Shown in pieces: positions 15,890-22,639 of a stretch of DNA of 64,000 bases; position 1 is the first letter of the stretch, and every line of letters begins with the position of its first letter. The position numbers and the translations under genes were made by a program. The DNA comes from Candidatus Schneewindia gallinarum (lineage in GTDB: Bacteria; Bacillota; Clostridia; Oscillospirales; Ruminococcaceae). The stretch covers positions 1-64,000 of the forward strand of contig CAJFUF010000029.1 of the NCBI GenBank assembly GCA_904420175.1, written 5' to 3'. The notes below the pieces were generated by a model, which was not told where the DNA came from, did no database searches, and saw only the letters and a program-made list of their open reading frames with translations.

Positions 15890-16624
15890 CTATCCGTGTT
15901 TTTTTGCCGACACAATCAGCATCATGGGGCGGCGCAGCTCATCCCGCATGCCGGGGATGTCCAGCATGCGCTCCGGCGGCTGGGGCTCCGCCACGCCGGT
16001 GATGCAAAAGCCCGCCTCCAGCAGCCCGCCCAGGTAGGTGGTCAGCGTGCGGTGGTACTTCGTCACCGGCTCGCCCAAAAACACGGCCTGCCGGGCGCCC
16101 TCCTCAAAATACCGGTCCACGGGGAAGTGTAGGATTTTCCCCTCCCCGTCGTAGTACCAGTCCTGTGTGCCGTAGGCGGTGAACACCGGGTGCTCCACCG
16201 TAAAGACAAAGTCGCCCCCCGGCGCAAGCCAGCTGTGCACCTTGTTTAACAGCGCCCCAAAATCGGACAGGTAGTGGAACGCAAGGGAGCTTAGCACCAC
16301 GTCGAAGCTGCCCGCCGGAAACGCCGCGTCCTCAATGGCCATGTGCCGGTAGGTGACCTGGGGCAGCCGGGTCTTTTCCCGCGCCACGCGAAGCATTTTT
16401 TCCGACAGGTCGATACCGGTGACCTCCGCCGCGCCGTGCTGCGCCGCGTAGATGCAGTGCCAACCGTAGCCGCAGCCCAGGTCCAGCACCCGCCGTCCCT
16501 TCAGCGCAGGCAGCATCCGCTTCAGCGTGTCCCACTCCCCCGCGCCGGCAAGCCCCTGCTCGCTGCGGGCCATGTGGCTGTATTTTTCAAAAAAAACCGG
16601 GTCGTCGTACTTGTTTTCCTTCAT
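15890..16624 (-). CDS. Class I SAM-dependent methyltransferase
   Basis: A 244-residue methyltransferase. Motif I VLDLGCGYGWHCIYAA binds S-adenosylmethionine, EVTGIDLSEKML follows as the acidic loop, and FDVVLSSLAFHYLSD is motif IV. The family is UbiE/Tam-like, acting on small molecules, though the substrate is not readable. The C-terminal half (VFTVEHPVFTAYGTQDWYYDG) is conserved among Firmicutes homologs of unknown role. It starts 17 bases after the PfkB-like kinase gene, so the two are probably co-transcribed and may modify the same metabolite. Confidence 0.85.
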   Translation of the reverse strand: MKENKYDDPVFFEKYSHMARSEQGLAGAGEWDTLKRMLPALKGRRVLDLGCGYGWHCIYAAQHGAAEVTGIDLSEKMLRVAREKTRLPQVTYRHMAIEDAAFPAGSFDVVLSSLAFHYLSDFGALLNKVHSWLAPGGDFVFTVEHPVFTAYGTQDWYYDGEGKILHFPVDRYFEEGARQAVFLGEPVTKYHRTLTTYLGGLLEAGFCITGVAEPQPPERMLDIPGMRDELRRPMMLIVSAKKHG

Positions 16625-16641
16625 GCCGTCCTCCCGCAGGG

Positions 16642-17574
16642 CTACTTTTTATACTTTTGGTATAATTCCTCCGCAAGTTTACGCGCATTTGCTTCCGTCT
16701 GCTTGGTGAACTGCGGATAGGGGCCGTGCTGCAGGATGTTGTGCGCGGCGGCGATGTTGCTCATAATCGCCGTCATCAGCGGGTCGCAGCCCTCGCACCA
16801 GCAGTACAGGGCGGAAGCGGTGGAGCAGTTGCCGCAGCCGGTGGGATCCACCGGCTCGCCGATGTCCACCGAGGGGGCGAAGGCCGCCTGGCCGTCCGCC
16901 ACCATGTAGGAGCCCTTTTTCCCCACCCGGTAGAAGCAGGGCACCCCCAGCTCCATAATTTTCCGGATGGCGTCCTGCTCGTTATCCACGCCGAAAAAGT
17001 GGAAGGACTCCGGCTTGTTTAAGGAGTAGAGGTCCACCTTCTTTATCAGCTGCCGCACCTCGTCATAATACTGGGGGTCCTCCAGGTCGCGGGTGGGGAT
17101 TTCCCACATCAACTTAAAGCCGTGCCGGTCGCGGATTGTCAGCAGCTCCTCCCACAGGCCGGCGCGGACATGCTCGTCTAAGTAAAGGCCCTTCACCCCC
17201 TCGGCAACCGCCTCAATCTGCCACGCCTGCACGGCGTAGTCCCCGTTGCCGGTAAACGTCGCCCCGCTGTACTTGCTGACCTCCGTAAAGGTGCCGTCCG
17301 GCCGGTAGTACAGGTCGGTGTAGTGGGTGTGCTGAAGGCAGCAGTTCGCCCCCTCGGTGGACATGCCGTTGGCGCGCATCCATGCGCCGTAGTACTGCTC
17401 GTAATCCGGGCCCACATTGGTGATGTACAACACATTGTCCGTCCACAGGCGCACCCCCTCCAGGGCAAACAGGCCGCCGCCCAGCTGCTGCTTTGTCATG
17501 CTACCGTCCGCATAGGTGATGTCGTTGGTGATGGTGACGCCGCCCACCAGATAATCATAACCGGGCTTTGCCAT
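16642..17574 (-). CDS. PfkB/ribokinase-family protein with altered catalytic motif
   Basis: A 310-residue protein with the PfkB fold. An N-terminal GG motif (LGGGLFALEGVRLW) and the C-terminal DPTGCGN motif at residues 243-249 are visible. In active kinases the second motif is DTxGAGD, whose last Asp is the catalytic base. Here it is Asn, and Gly-Ala-Gly has become Gly-Cys-Gly. Some eukaryotic and bacterial MAK32-like members also carry Asn, so this may be a distinct subfamily. The ATG at 17574 follows GAGGAGGAG and is preferred to 17592. The protein could be a weak kinase, a kinase with another base, or a binding protein. It pairs with the methyltransferase gene. Confidence 0.8.
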   Translation of the reverse strand: MAKPGYDYLVGGVTITNDITYADGSMTKQQLGGGLFALEGVRLWTDNVLYITNVGPDYEQYYGAWMRANGMSTEGANCCLQHTHYTDLYYRPDGTFTEVSKYSGATFTGNGDYAVQAWQIEAVAEGVKGLYLDEHVRAGLWEELLTIRDRHGFKLMWEIPTRDLEDPQYYDEVRQLIKKVDLYSLNKPESFHFFGVDNEQDAIRKIMELGVPCFYRVGKKGSYMVADGQAAFAPSVDIGEPVDPTGCGNCSTASALYCWCEGCDPLMTAIMSNIAAAHNILQHGPYPQFTKQTEANARKLAEELYQKYKK

Positions 17575-17631
17575 AACTTGTCTCCTCCTCATGTCGCAAC
17601 GCGGCCGGTGCCGCCGAAGCTATTTTCAATC

Positions 17632-17660
17632 ATTATATGACATCCTATTACAGAAGTAAA
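17632..17660 (-). promoter_or_regulatory. Promoter of the PfkB-methyltransferase unit
   Basis: On the minus strand TTTACT (17655-17660) and TATAAT (17632-17637) are separated by 17 bases. This places the start about 50 bases upstream of the ATG at 17574. Confidence 0.65.
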
Positions 17661-17731
17661 GGGGGAAACGCGCCCTGTCCCCCGCCGTCCGGCGTACCCG
17701 GTTTTTTCACGCGGTTTTCGCAAGTCATCAG

Positions 17732-17760
17732 TTGCCGGGCAGGGCAAATCATGGTACACT
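17732..17760 (+). promoter_or_regulatory. Promoter of the UPF0178-mscL unit
   Basis: TTGCCG at 17732-17737 and TACACT at 17755-17760 are separated by 17 bases. AAAAAGGGGG upstream of the ATG at 17788 serves as ribosome binding site. Confidence 0.6.
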
Positions 17761-17787
17761 ATAGGTACTGAAAAAGGGGGTGCGCCC

Positions 17788-18240
17788 ATGGCCGTGCTGA
17801 TTGATGCGGACGCCTGCCCGGTGGTGGATCTGGCTGTGCGCCTTGCGGCGCGGTACGACCAGCCGGTGACGTTGGTGTGTGACACGTCACACTGGTTTTC
17901 GCGCTTCGATGTGCAGGTGGTCACGGTGGACAAGGGCGCGGACAGCGCGGATTTTGCGCTGCTGCGGCGGGTCCGGCCCGGCGACATTGTCGTCACGCAG
18001 GACTATGGCCTTGCGGCCATGTGCCTGGCAAAGCGCGCCCGGGTCCTTAACCAAAGCGGGTTTCTTTACACGGACGACAATATAGACGCCCTGCTGGCCG
18101 CCCGGCACGCCTCCGCGCAGATTCGGCGCGGAGGCGGACGGGTGAAGGGGCCGCGGCCCCGCTGTGCACAGGAGGACCGGCTGTTCGCCCGTACCTTCCT
18201 TCAACTTTTATCAGAGGGGGAAAAAACGGATGTGGAATGA
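17788..18240 (+). CDS. UPF0178/YaiI-family protein (DUF188)
   Basis: A 150-residue cytoplasmic protein of the widespread UPF0178 family. The defining N-terminal motif IDADACPV is present, followed by DKGADSADFAL and DIVVTQDYGLAAMCLAK, a PIN-nuclease-like acidic arrangement. The biochemical role of the family is not established, and a nuclease activity is plausible from fold relationships only. The last 11 bases overlap the start of mscL, so the two are translationally linked. The C-terminal tail (RRGGGRVKGPRPRC...DRLFARTFLQLL) is typical of the family. Confidence 0.88.
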   Translation: MAVLIDADACPVVDLAVRLAARYDQPVTLVCDTSHWFSRFDVQVVTVDKGADSADFALLRRVRPGDIVVTQDYGLAAMCLAKRARVLNQSGFLYTDDNIDALLAARHASAQIRRGGGRVKGPRPRCAQEDRLFARTFLQLLSEGEKTDVE

Positions 18241-18748
18241 TTTTAAAAAATTTGCGTTAAAGGGCAATGTGGTGGACATGGCCGTCGGTGTCATTATCGG
18301 CGGCGCGTTTGGGAAAATCGTCACCTCACTTGTCAACGACCTGATTATGCCGCTGGTGGGCCTGCTGACCGGCGGCATCAACTACTCGAACCTGTTTCTG
18401 ATTTTGGGAAGCGTGCCGGAGGGCGCGGTGATCACCACGCTGGAGGATGCAAAGGCGCTGAACGTGCCGACGCTGAACTACGGCGCGTTCCTGACGGAGT
18501 TGCTGGATTTCCTCATCATGGCGTTTTCCATCTTTTTGTTTATCCGGCTTCTGACTAAACTGAGCGAGCTGAATCCCTTAAAGAAAAAGAAGGCCGGAGA
18601 GGCGCCCGCACCCACCACCAAAATCTGCCCTTTCTGCCTGTCGGAAATTGACATCCGGGCCAGCCGCTGCCCGCACTGCACCTCCGTCCTGGAGGGGCCC
18701 GCGCCCGAGAAGGAAGGGGCCGAGACACCCGCCGGCGCGCAGGGCTGA
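18230..18748 (+). CDS. mscL: Large-conductance mechanosensitive channel with C-terminal zinc ribbon
   Basis: A 172-residue MscL. The N-terminal FKKFALKGNVVDMAVGVIIGGAFGKIV and first transmembrane helix are classic, as is the second helix (LLDFLIMAFSIFLFIRLL). The channel opens under membrane tension to release solutes during hypo-osmotic shock. After the helical bundle it carries an extra zinc-ribbon-like segment with two CxxC pairs (CPFCLSEIDIRASRCPHC), which E. coli MscL (136 residues) lacks. The ATG at 18230 has GAGGGGG nine bases upstream. The track start at 18164 lies inside the upstream gene. Confidence 0.95.
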   Translation: MWNDFKKFALKGNVVDMAVGVIIGGAFGKIVTSLVNDLIMPLVGLLTGGINYSNLFLILGSVPEGAVITTLEDAKALNVPTLNYGAFLTELLDFLIMAFSIFLFIRLLTKLSELNPLKKKKAGEAPAPTTKICPFCLSEIDIRASRCPHCTSVLEGPAPEKEGAETPAGAQG

Positions 18749-18819
18749 CGCGGCGCGTCCCGGCGGCCGTATGACCGGGCCGGAAACAAGGAATACTACG
18801 CTGTATAAGGAGCAGAGCG

Positions 18820-20223
18820 ATGGATACGAAAATTTGGCAGTTTCGCAAAACACTGCTTTTGGTGCTGGGCTTTTTCAGCCTGTGCGCCAACGGGTGGATG
18901 TTCTGGACGGTGTGGAGCCAGCAGTACGCCAGCACGGCGAACTACTACCGCAACGGCTACTTTGTGCTGTTCGGCCTGTATGTGCTGCTGCTGTTCCTCA
19001 TCTCCTACAACAACGGGGCATACCGCGCGGGCTACTTCCGCGTGTCCGAGCTGATTTTCGCCCACGTCACCTCCCTGTGCCTGACCAACGGCGTGGAGTA
19101 TTTGCAGATTAGCCTGATTGACGGGCGGCTGGTGCCCGTGGGCGGCATGCTGTGGCTGACGCTGATGCAGGCGGTGTTTGCAATTTTCTGGTCGGTGCTT
19201 GCCACCCGCATCTATTTCCTGATCTACCCGCCGCGGAAGATGGTGCTGGTGTACCAGAACGACAGCGACAAGTATCTTATCGGCAAAATCCATCACCGGG
19301 CCGACAAGTATAATATTGAGGATACCATCTCCATTGGCGAGGGGATGGAGAACGTCAAGAAAAAAATCTTGCAGTACCACGCGGTGGTGCTTAGTGAAAT
19401 GCCGGACGAAACCCGGAACGAGCTGATGCGCTTCTGCTTTAAAAACGACCGGCGCGCCTACATCGTCCCGTCGCTGACGGACATTATGCTGGGCAACGCC
19501 TCCACCATCAACCTGTTCGACACGCCGCTGCTGCTGTGCCGCAACCGCTCGCTGACGTATGAGCAGCGGCTGGTTAAGCGCACCATGGACCTGGTGGTGT
19601 CCTCCGTGGGGATTATCGTCGCCTCCCCCTTTATGCTGATTGTGGCGCTGGCCGTCAAGCTGTACGACGGCGGCCCCGTGCTGTTTAAGCAGGACCGGCT
19701 GACCAAGGACGGCAAGGTTTTCCGCCTGTACAAATTCCGCAGCATGGTGGTGGACGCGGAGAAGGACGGCGTCGCCCGGCTGGCCACCCAGCATGACGAG
19801 CGGATCACCCCGGTGGGCAAGTTCATCCGCGCCACCCGCCTGGACGAACTGCCCCAGCTGTTCAACATCTTCATGGGCAGCATGTCCCTGGTGGGCCCCC
19901 GCCCGGAGCGGCCCGAAATTGCAAAGCAGTACCTGGAGATTATGCCCCAGTTCGACTACCGGCTGAAATTTAAGGCGGGCCTGACCGGCTACGCGCAGGT
20001 GATGGGCAAGTACAACACCACCCCGCAGGACAAGCTGACGCTGGATTTGATGTATATCGAGGGGTACTCCCTCCTGCTGGATTTCAAAATCCTTCTGCTG
20101 ACCCTGAAAACCATTTTTGTCAGGGAAAGCACGGAGGGCATTGACGAGCACGCCACCATTGCCGACCGGCCCATTGAGGCGGCCGCAGAGGAAAATGACG
20201 GCAAAACAGGAGCGAAGCAATGA
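18820..20223 (+). CDS. Polyprenyl-phosphate sugar-1-phosphate transferase (exopolysaccharide initiation)
   Basis: A 467-residue membrane enzyme that starts surface polysaccharide synthesis by moving a sugar-1-phosphate from a UDP-sugar to undecaprenyl phosphate. The N-terminal third holds four to five membrane segments, the middle a Rossmann-like soluble domain, and the C-terminal 200 residues the bacterial sugar transferase domain. Visible motifs are VLFKQDRLTKDGKVF, KFRSMVVDAE, TRLDELPQL with the catalytic Asp-Glu pair, and SLVGPRPERPE. AAGGAG precedes the ATG by nine bases. The next gene starts within its stop (ATGA), suggesting a functional pairing. No other capsule genes are nearby. Confidence 0.9.
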   Translation: MDTKIWQFRKTLLLVLGFFSLCANGWMFWTVWSQQYASTANYYRNGYFVLFGLYVLLLFLISYNNGAYRAGYFRVSELIFAHVTSLCLTNGVEYLQISLIDGRLVPVGGMLWLTLMQAVFAIFWSVLATRIYFLIYPPRKMVLVYQNDSDKYLIGKIHHRADKYNIEDTISIGEGMENVKKKILQYHAVVLSEMPDETRNELMRFCFKNDRRAYIVPSLTDIMLGNASTINLFDTPLLLCRNRSLTYEQRLVKRTMDLVVSSVGIIVASPFMLIVALAVKLYDGGPVLFKQDRLTKDGKVFRLYKFRSMVVDAEKDGVARLATQHDERITPVGKFIRATRLDELPQLFNIFMGSMSLVGPRPERPEIAKQYLEIMPQFDYRLKFKAGLTGYAQVMGKYNTTPQDKLTLDLMYIEGYSLLLDFKILLLTLKTIFVRESTEGIDEHATIADRPIEAAAEENDGKTGAKQ

Positions 20224-20978
20224 AAACAACCAAAATCGCCATCGTCTTTTACACCGTGATGGCGCTGGCGCTGGGCCTGTGGCTGTTTGTGTATCTGAAA
20301 AGCCCGTCCCCTGCGCCTGTCACCCGCGTGACGGACGCCACCCAGGCGGAGCGGCAGGCCGCGCAGGACGCCGCGCTGCAGCTAATCCGCACGGACAACG
20401 GGAAAAACAACTACTCCGCCTATGTGCAAAACATGACGGACTGCCTTGTGCTGCCGAAGGTCTCCCTGAACCAGGTGGACTTTGCGGCCGGGGGCGCCGT
20501 CAGCGACGGGTACGGCAATGTGCGGGGCTTCCGCCTGTGCGGGAAAACGGCGCAGGGCCGCGGGTTCTATCTTGATTTATCCCGTGGGACAGATGGAAAC
20601 TACACCGTTTCCGCTGTGGCGGAGGACGACAGGATTCTGCCCGCGGTGGAGCGGGATTGTTCCGTGCTGTTCCTGTTCGGCCAGCGGCTGTACGCCGCCA
20701 CGGAAAGCGGCGAAGTGTACCCCGCCTCCCAGTGGGCGGACGATTTGTTTACGGAGGAGCCGCCCATGACGCTGGAGCAGTTCAACGCGGCGCTTATCTC
20801 CTCCGCCCGGGAGGCGGATTTCTGGTTTGGGCACATCCTGTCCCCCGGCGGCGCCGTGCGCACCCTTGTTTACCTCGGCGTGCTGGCCGTGGGCACGCTT
20901 CTGCTGGCCGCAGGCCGCAGGGTGGAAAAGCGGAAAAGGCGCCGCCCCCGCAAGGACAACGTCATTTCATTTCATTAA
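20220..20978 (+). CDS. Unknown protein with N- and C-terminal membrane segments
   Basis: A 252-residue protein I do not recognise. Residues about 7-25 form a membrane helix without a lipobox or clear cleavage site. Residues 30-215 form an extracytoplasmic domain, including ASQWADDLF and TLEQFNAAL segments. A second hydrophobic helix (LVYLGVLAVGTLLLAAG) is followed by a very basic cytoplasmic tail (RRVEKRKRRRPRK). Both ends would be inside and the domain outside. The ATG overlaps the stop of the sugar transferase gene, so co-translation is likely. It may regulate or anchor that enzyme, or sense the envelope. Confidence 0.75.
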   Translation: MKTTKIAIVFYTVMALALGLWLFVYLKSPSPAPVTRVTDATQAERQAAQDAALQLIRTDNGKNNYSAYVQNMTDCLVLPKVSLNQVDFAAGGAVSDGYGNVRGFRLCGKTAQGRGFYLDLSRGTDGNYTVSAVAEDDRILPAVERDCSVLFLFGQRLYAATESGEVYPASQWADDLFTEEPPMTLEQFNAALISSAREADFWFGHILSPGGAVRTLVYLGVLAVGTLLLAAGRRVEKRKRRRPRKDNVISFH

Positions 20979-21004
20979 AAACCGGTAAAGGAAACAAGGC
21001 AAAC

Positions 21005-21050
21005 AAAGGGAAGGGCCGCAGCGAAAGCTGCGGCCCTTCCCTTTTTCTTT
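21005..21050. terminator. Bidirectional terminator
   Basis: AAGGGAAGGGCCGCAGC and GCTGCGGCCCTTCCCTT form a 17-bp stem capped by the tetraloop GAAA, followed by TTTCTTTT on the plus strand. It separates the sugar-transferase unit from the convergent small Spo0A-C-like gene. Confidence 0.9.
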
Positions 21051-21287
21051 TCAACAGTCCAAATTTTGTTCCTTCATGCGCGCTTCCACCGTCATGCTGA
21101 GGAAGCAGAGAAATTCTTCCACCGTTGGAATTTCCCCCTTTCGGGGCACCATATCCTGTAGGGCCTTTGTTTTCGGGTCGCTGCAGTTTTGATAGGCCAT
21201 GTTGATGGTTTGCTGCATTTCTTTCCTGACTTCCTCCGGTGTGGTGCCGTTCTCCCTCGCCAGCTCCATAAAAACTTCTGTAAACAT
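21051..21287 (-). CDS. Small Spo0A C-terminal-like protein
   Basis: A 78-residue protein that aligns by eye with the second half of the Spo0A DNA-binding domain: LARENGTTPEEVRKEMQQTINMAY resembles the [23 protein letters not shown] region, and IPTVEEFL resembles KPTNSEFI. There is no receiver domain and no upstream half of the effector domain. AAGAAGG lies about eight bases before the ATG. Stand-alone proteins of this kind are annotated in Clostridia as Spo0A-C-domain proteins, and their function is unknown to me. It might compete with Spo0A at DNA or dimerise with it. An inverted repeat sits just upstream (see 21315). Confidence 0.65.
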   Translation of the reverse strand: MFTEVFMELARENGTTPEEVRKEMQQTINMAYQNCSDPKTKALQDMVPRKGEIPTVEEFLCFLSMTVEARMKEQNLDC

Positions 21288-21314
21288 TCATCATACCTTC
21301 TTTCTGCAAATTGT

Positions 21315-21342
21315 GATAAGATGGGGGCTTTTGTATCTTATC
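21315..21342. repeat. Inverted repeat GATAAGAT-N12-ATCTTATC
   Basis: Perfect 8-base arms at 21315-21322 and 21335-21342 lie 28 bases upstream of the small Spo0A-C-like gene and 170 bases before the XRE cluster. The spacing fits an operator for a dimeric regulator, possibly one of the adjacent XRE proteins. The rest of the 21288-21509 gap is AT-rich without a clear promoter. Confidence 0.45.
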
Positions 21343-21509
21343 TTGACATTATATTACCAGATTGAAAATAAGTAATTTGTCAAACCGTGTCGAACATCCG
21401 GTTTATTTTAGAATTTATTAAATTATTTCAAGGTTTTAAGGGGTGTGGTTCTTATTTAGAATAATCTTATATTGGAAATTTTCTTGTTTTAGATGGATTG
21501 GGAGCAGTT

Positions 21510-21827
21510 ATGGACGGCATAGGAAAGCACTTAAATGCAATATTGTTTCAGCGGGGAATCCCAAAAAAGCAGTTTGCCAAGCAAATTGGGCTTTCCGAGC
21601 AACAACTGCACGCCATTCTCTCTGGGAACAGTCTGTCAACACTTGAAACCCTTGAGAAAATTTCAACGGCTTTGGATGTGCCGACAGATTTCTTTCTTCA
21701 GGATTATGGCAAGCAGTTTCTTATTTTTGCAATCGACGACTATTTTTCAAAAGTCGACAAAAGCGTGGCACAGGCCACATTAGACGATCTTTCTTATCTT
21801 TTAAACGAGGAAAACAGCGATGGGTAG
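21510..21827 (+). CDS. XRE-family HTH protein
   Basis: A 105-residue regulator with one N-terminal Cro/C1-type HTH: FQRGIPKKQFAKQIGLSEQQLHAILSGNSLSTLETLEKISTALDV. The C-terminal 45 residues are acidic and could mediate dimerisation. The ATG at 21510 has GGGAG six bases upstream, so I prefer it over the TTG at 21498. It overlaps the next XRE gene by 8 bases. Base composition is noticeably lower in GC than the neighbouring regions, which hints at transfer or relaxed selection. Confidence 0.82.
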   Translation: MDGIGKHLNAILFQRGIPKKQFAKQIGLSEQQLHAILSGNSLSTLETLEKISTALDVPTDFFLQDYGKQFLIFAIDDYFSKVDKSVAQATLDDLSYLLNEENSDG

Positions 21828-22149
21828 TTTGTATTCGGAGAGGTTGAAAAATTTCAGAACCGGACGTGGAAAGCATGAAACGCAGTCCACATTTTCCGAA
21901 AGGCTTGATATCACTGCCAAATACTACTCGGATTTGGAGAGAGGGTTCGGTACCCCGTCCGTGTCCCTGCATGTCCAGATCTGCAAAACGCTGGACAAAC
22001 CTTCAGACTGTTTCTTTTTCAACAACCGGAAGGACTTCGCCCTTTCCCCGGAACAGGTTGCATTTCTCAAAACCCTCGACACCCGGCAGTTAAAAACACT
22101 GCTCGGCGTGTTGCAGGCCATCTACGAAGAAAACAAGCACCAGAAATAG
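21820..22149 (+). CDS. XRE-family HTH protein
   Basis: A 109-residue protein with an HTH near residues 5-60 (RLKNFRTGRGKHETQSTFSERLDITAKYYSDLERGFGTPSVSLHVQICKTL). DITAKYYSDLERG matches the recognition helix of C1/SinR-like proteins. A C-terminal helical segment (LSPEQVAFLKTLDTRQLKTLLGVLQAIYEE) probably dimerises. Its start lies inside the end of the previous gene, so the two are translationally coupled. Targets are unknown. It may act on its own promoter or on the third XRE gene downstream. Confidence 0.82.
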   Translation: MGSLYSERLKNFRTGRGKHETQSTFSERLDITAKYYSDLERGFGTPSVSLHVQICKTLDKPSDCFFFNNRKDFALSPEQVAFLKTLDTRQLKTLLGVLQAIYEENKHQK

Positions 22150-22164
22150 CCCCCGGAAGGTTTC

Positions 22165-22219
22165 TTATCTGCTAATTTTATTTCCAATTTAAGTTATTCT
22201 GTATCCTGTTTGCAGATAA
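22165..22219. repeat. Inverted repeat TTATCTGC ... GCAGATAA
   Basis: Perfect 8-base arms at 22165-22172 and 22212-22219 flank a 39-base AT-rich spacer between the second and third XRE genes. It shares the core TTATC with the repeat at 21315. It could be an operator pair for one of these regulators. Confidence 0.35.
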
Positions 22220-22266
22220 AATATTATGTATAAATTTCCAAAAAATTGAAATTGCAGGAAGAGGAC

Positions 22267-22548
22267 ATGGAAAAAGGCAAACGGATGTTCACAATTGAAA
22301 GAAATCTCTGCGGAGAGCGGGTGCGTCTGGGCCGGGCCCTGCACAAGCCGCCCCTGTCGCAGGAACAGCTGGCCGCCAAGGTCCAGCTGGAGGGCCTTGA
22401 CATGACAAAGGTGATGATTTCCAAAATCGAAAGCGGCGTGCGCCATGTGTGCGATGCGGAGCTGCGCGCCCTTGCCAGGGTGCTGGGCGTTTCCATGGAG
22501 TGGCTGGTGGGCGACGAGGACGTTATGAAGTCCATCTTTAAAAAATAG
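22267..22548 (+). CDS. XRE-family HTH protein
   Basis: A 93-residue regulator. The HTH spans LGRALHKPPLSQEQLAAKVQLEGLDMTKVMISKIESGVRHVCDAELRALARVLGVSMEWLVGDE, with an expanded loop between the first helices. It resembles the N-terminal domain of phage-type repressors without the LexA-like peptidase part. The ATG at 22267 follows AGGAAGAGG, and a TTG at 22246 and an ATG at 22285 are alternatives. It returns to the higher GC of the chromosome, unlike the two XRE genes before it. Confidence 0.78.
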   Translation: MEKGKRMFTIERNLCGERVRLGRALHKPPLSQEQLAAKVQLEGLDMTKVMISKIESGVRHVCDAELRALARVLGVSMEWLVGDEDVMKSIFKK

Positions 22549-22584
22549 GGCCGGTTAAAAAACAGGCCGTGCCGGAAAACAACA

Positions 22585-22625
22585 AAAAAACGGACTGCGG
22601 AAATTCCGCAGTCCGTTTTCTTTTG
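22585..22625. terminator. Bidirectional terminator
   Basis: AAAACGGACTGCGG and CCGCAGTCCGTTTT pair around AAATT at 22587-22618. It is flanked by A-runs on the left and T-rich sequence on the right, so it ends both the XRE and the convergent oxidoreductase transcripts. Confidence 0.9.
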
Positions 22626-22639
22626 CTTTTTTGTGCCTT

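Noticed and set aside
18796-20229. 477-residue minus-strand ORF opposite the sugar transferase
   Set aside because: It is a shadow frame rich in His and Gln with no domain. The plus-strand gene has clear catalytic motifs.
21498-22548. Prophage or toxin-antitoxin module at the XRE cluster
   Set aside because: No integrase, structural, toxin or peptidase gene lies nearby, so only regulators can be claimed.
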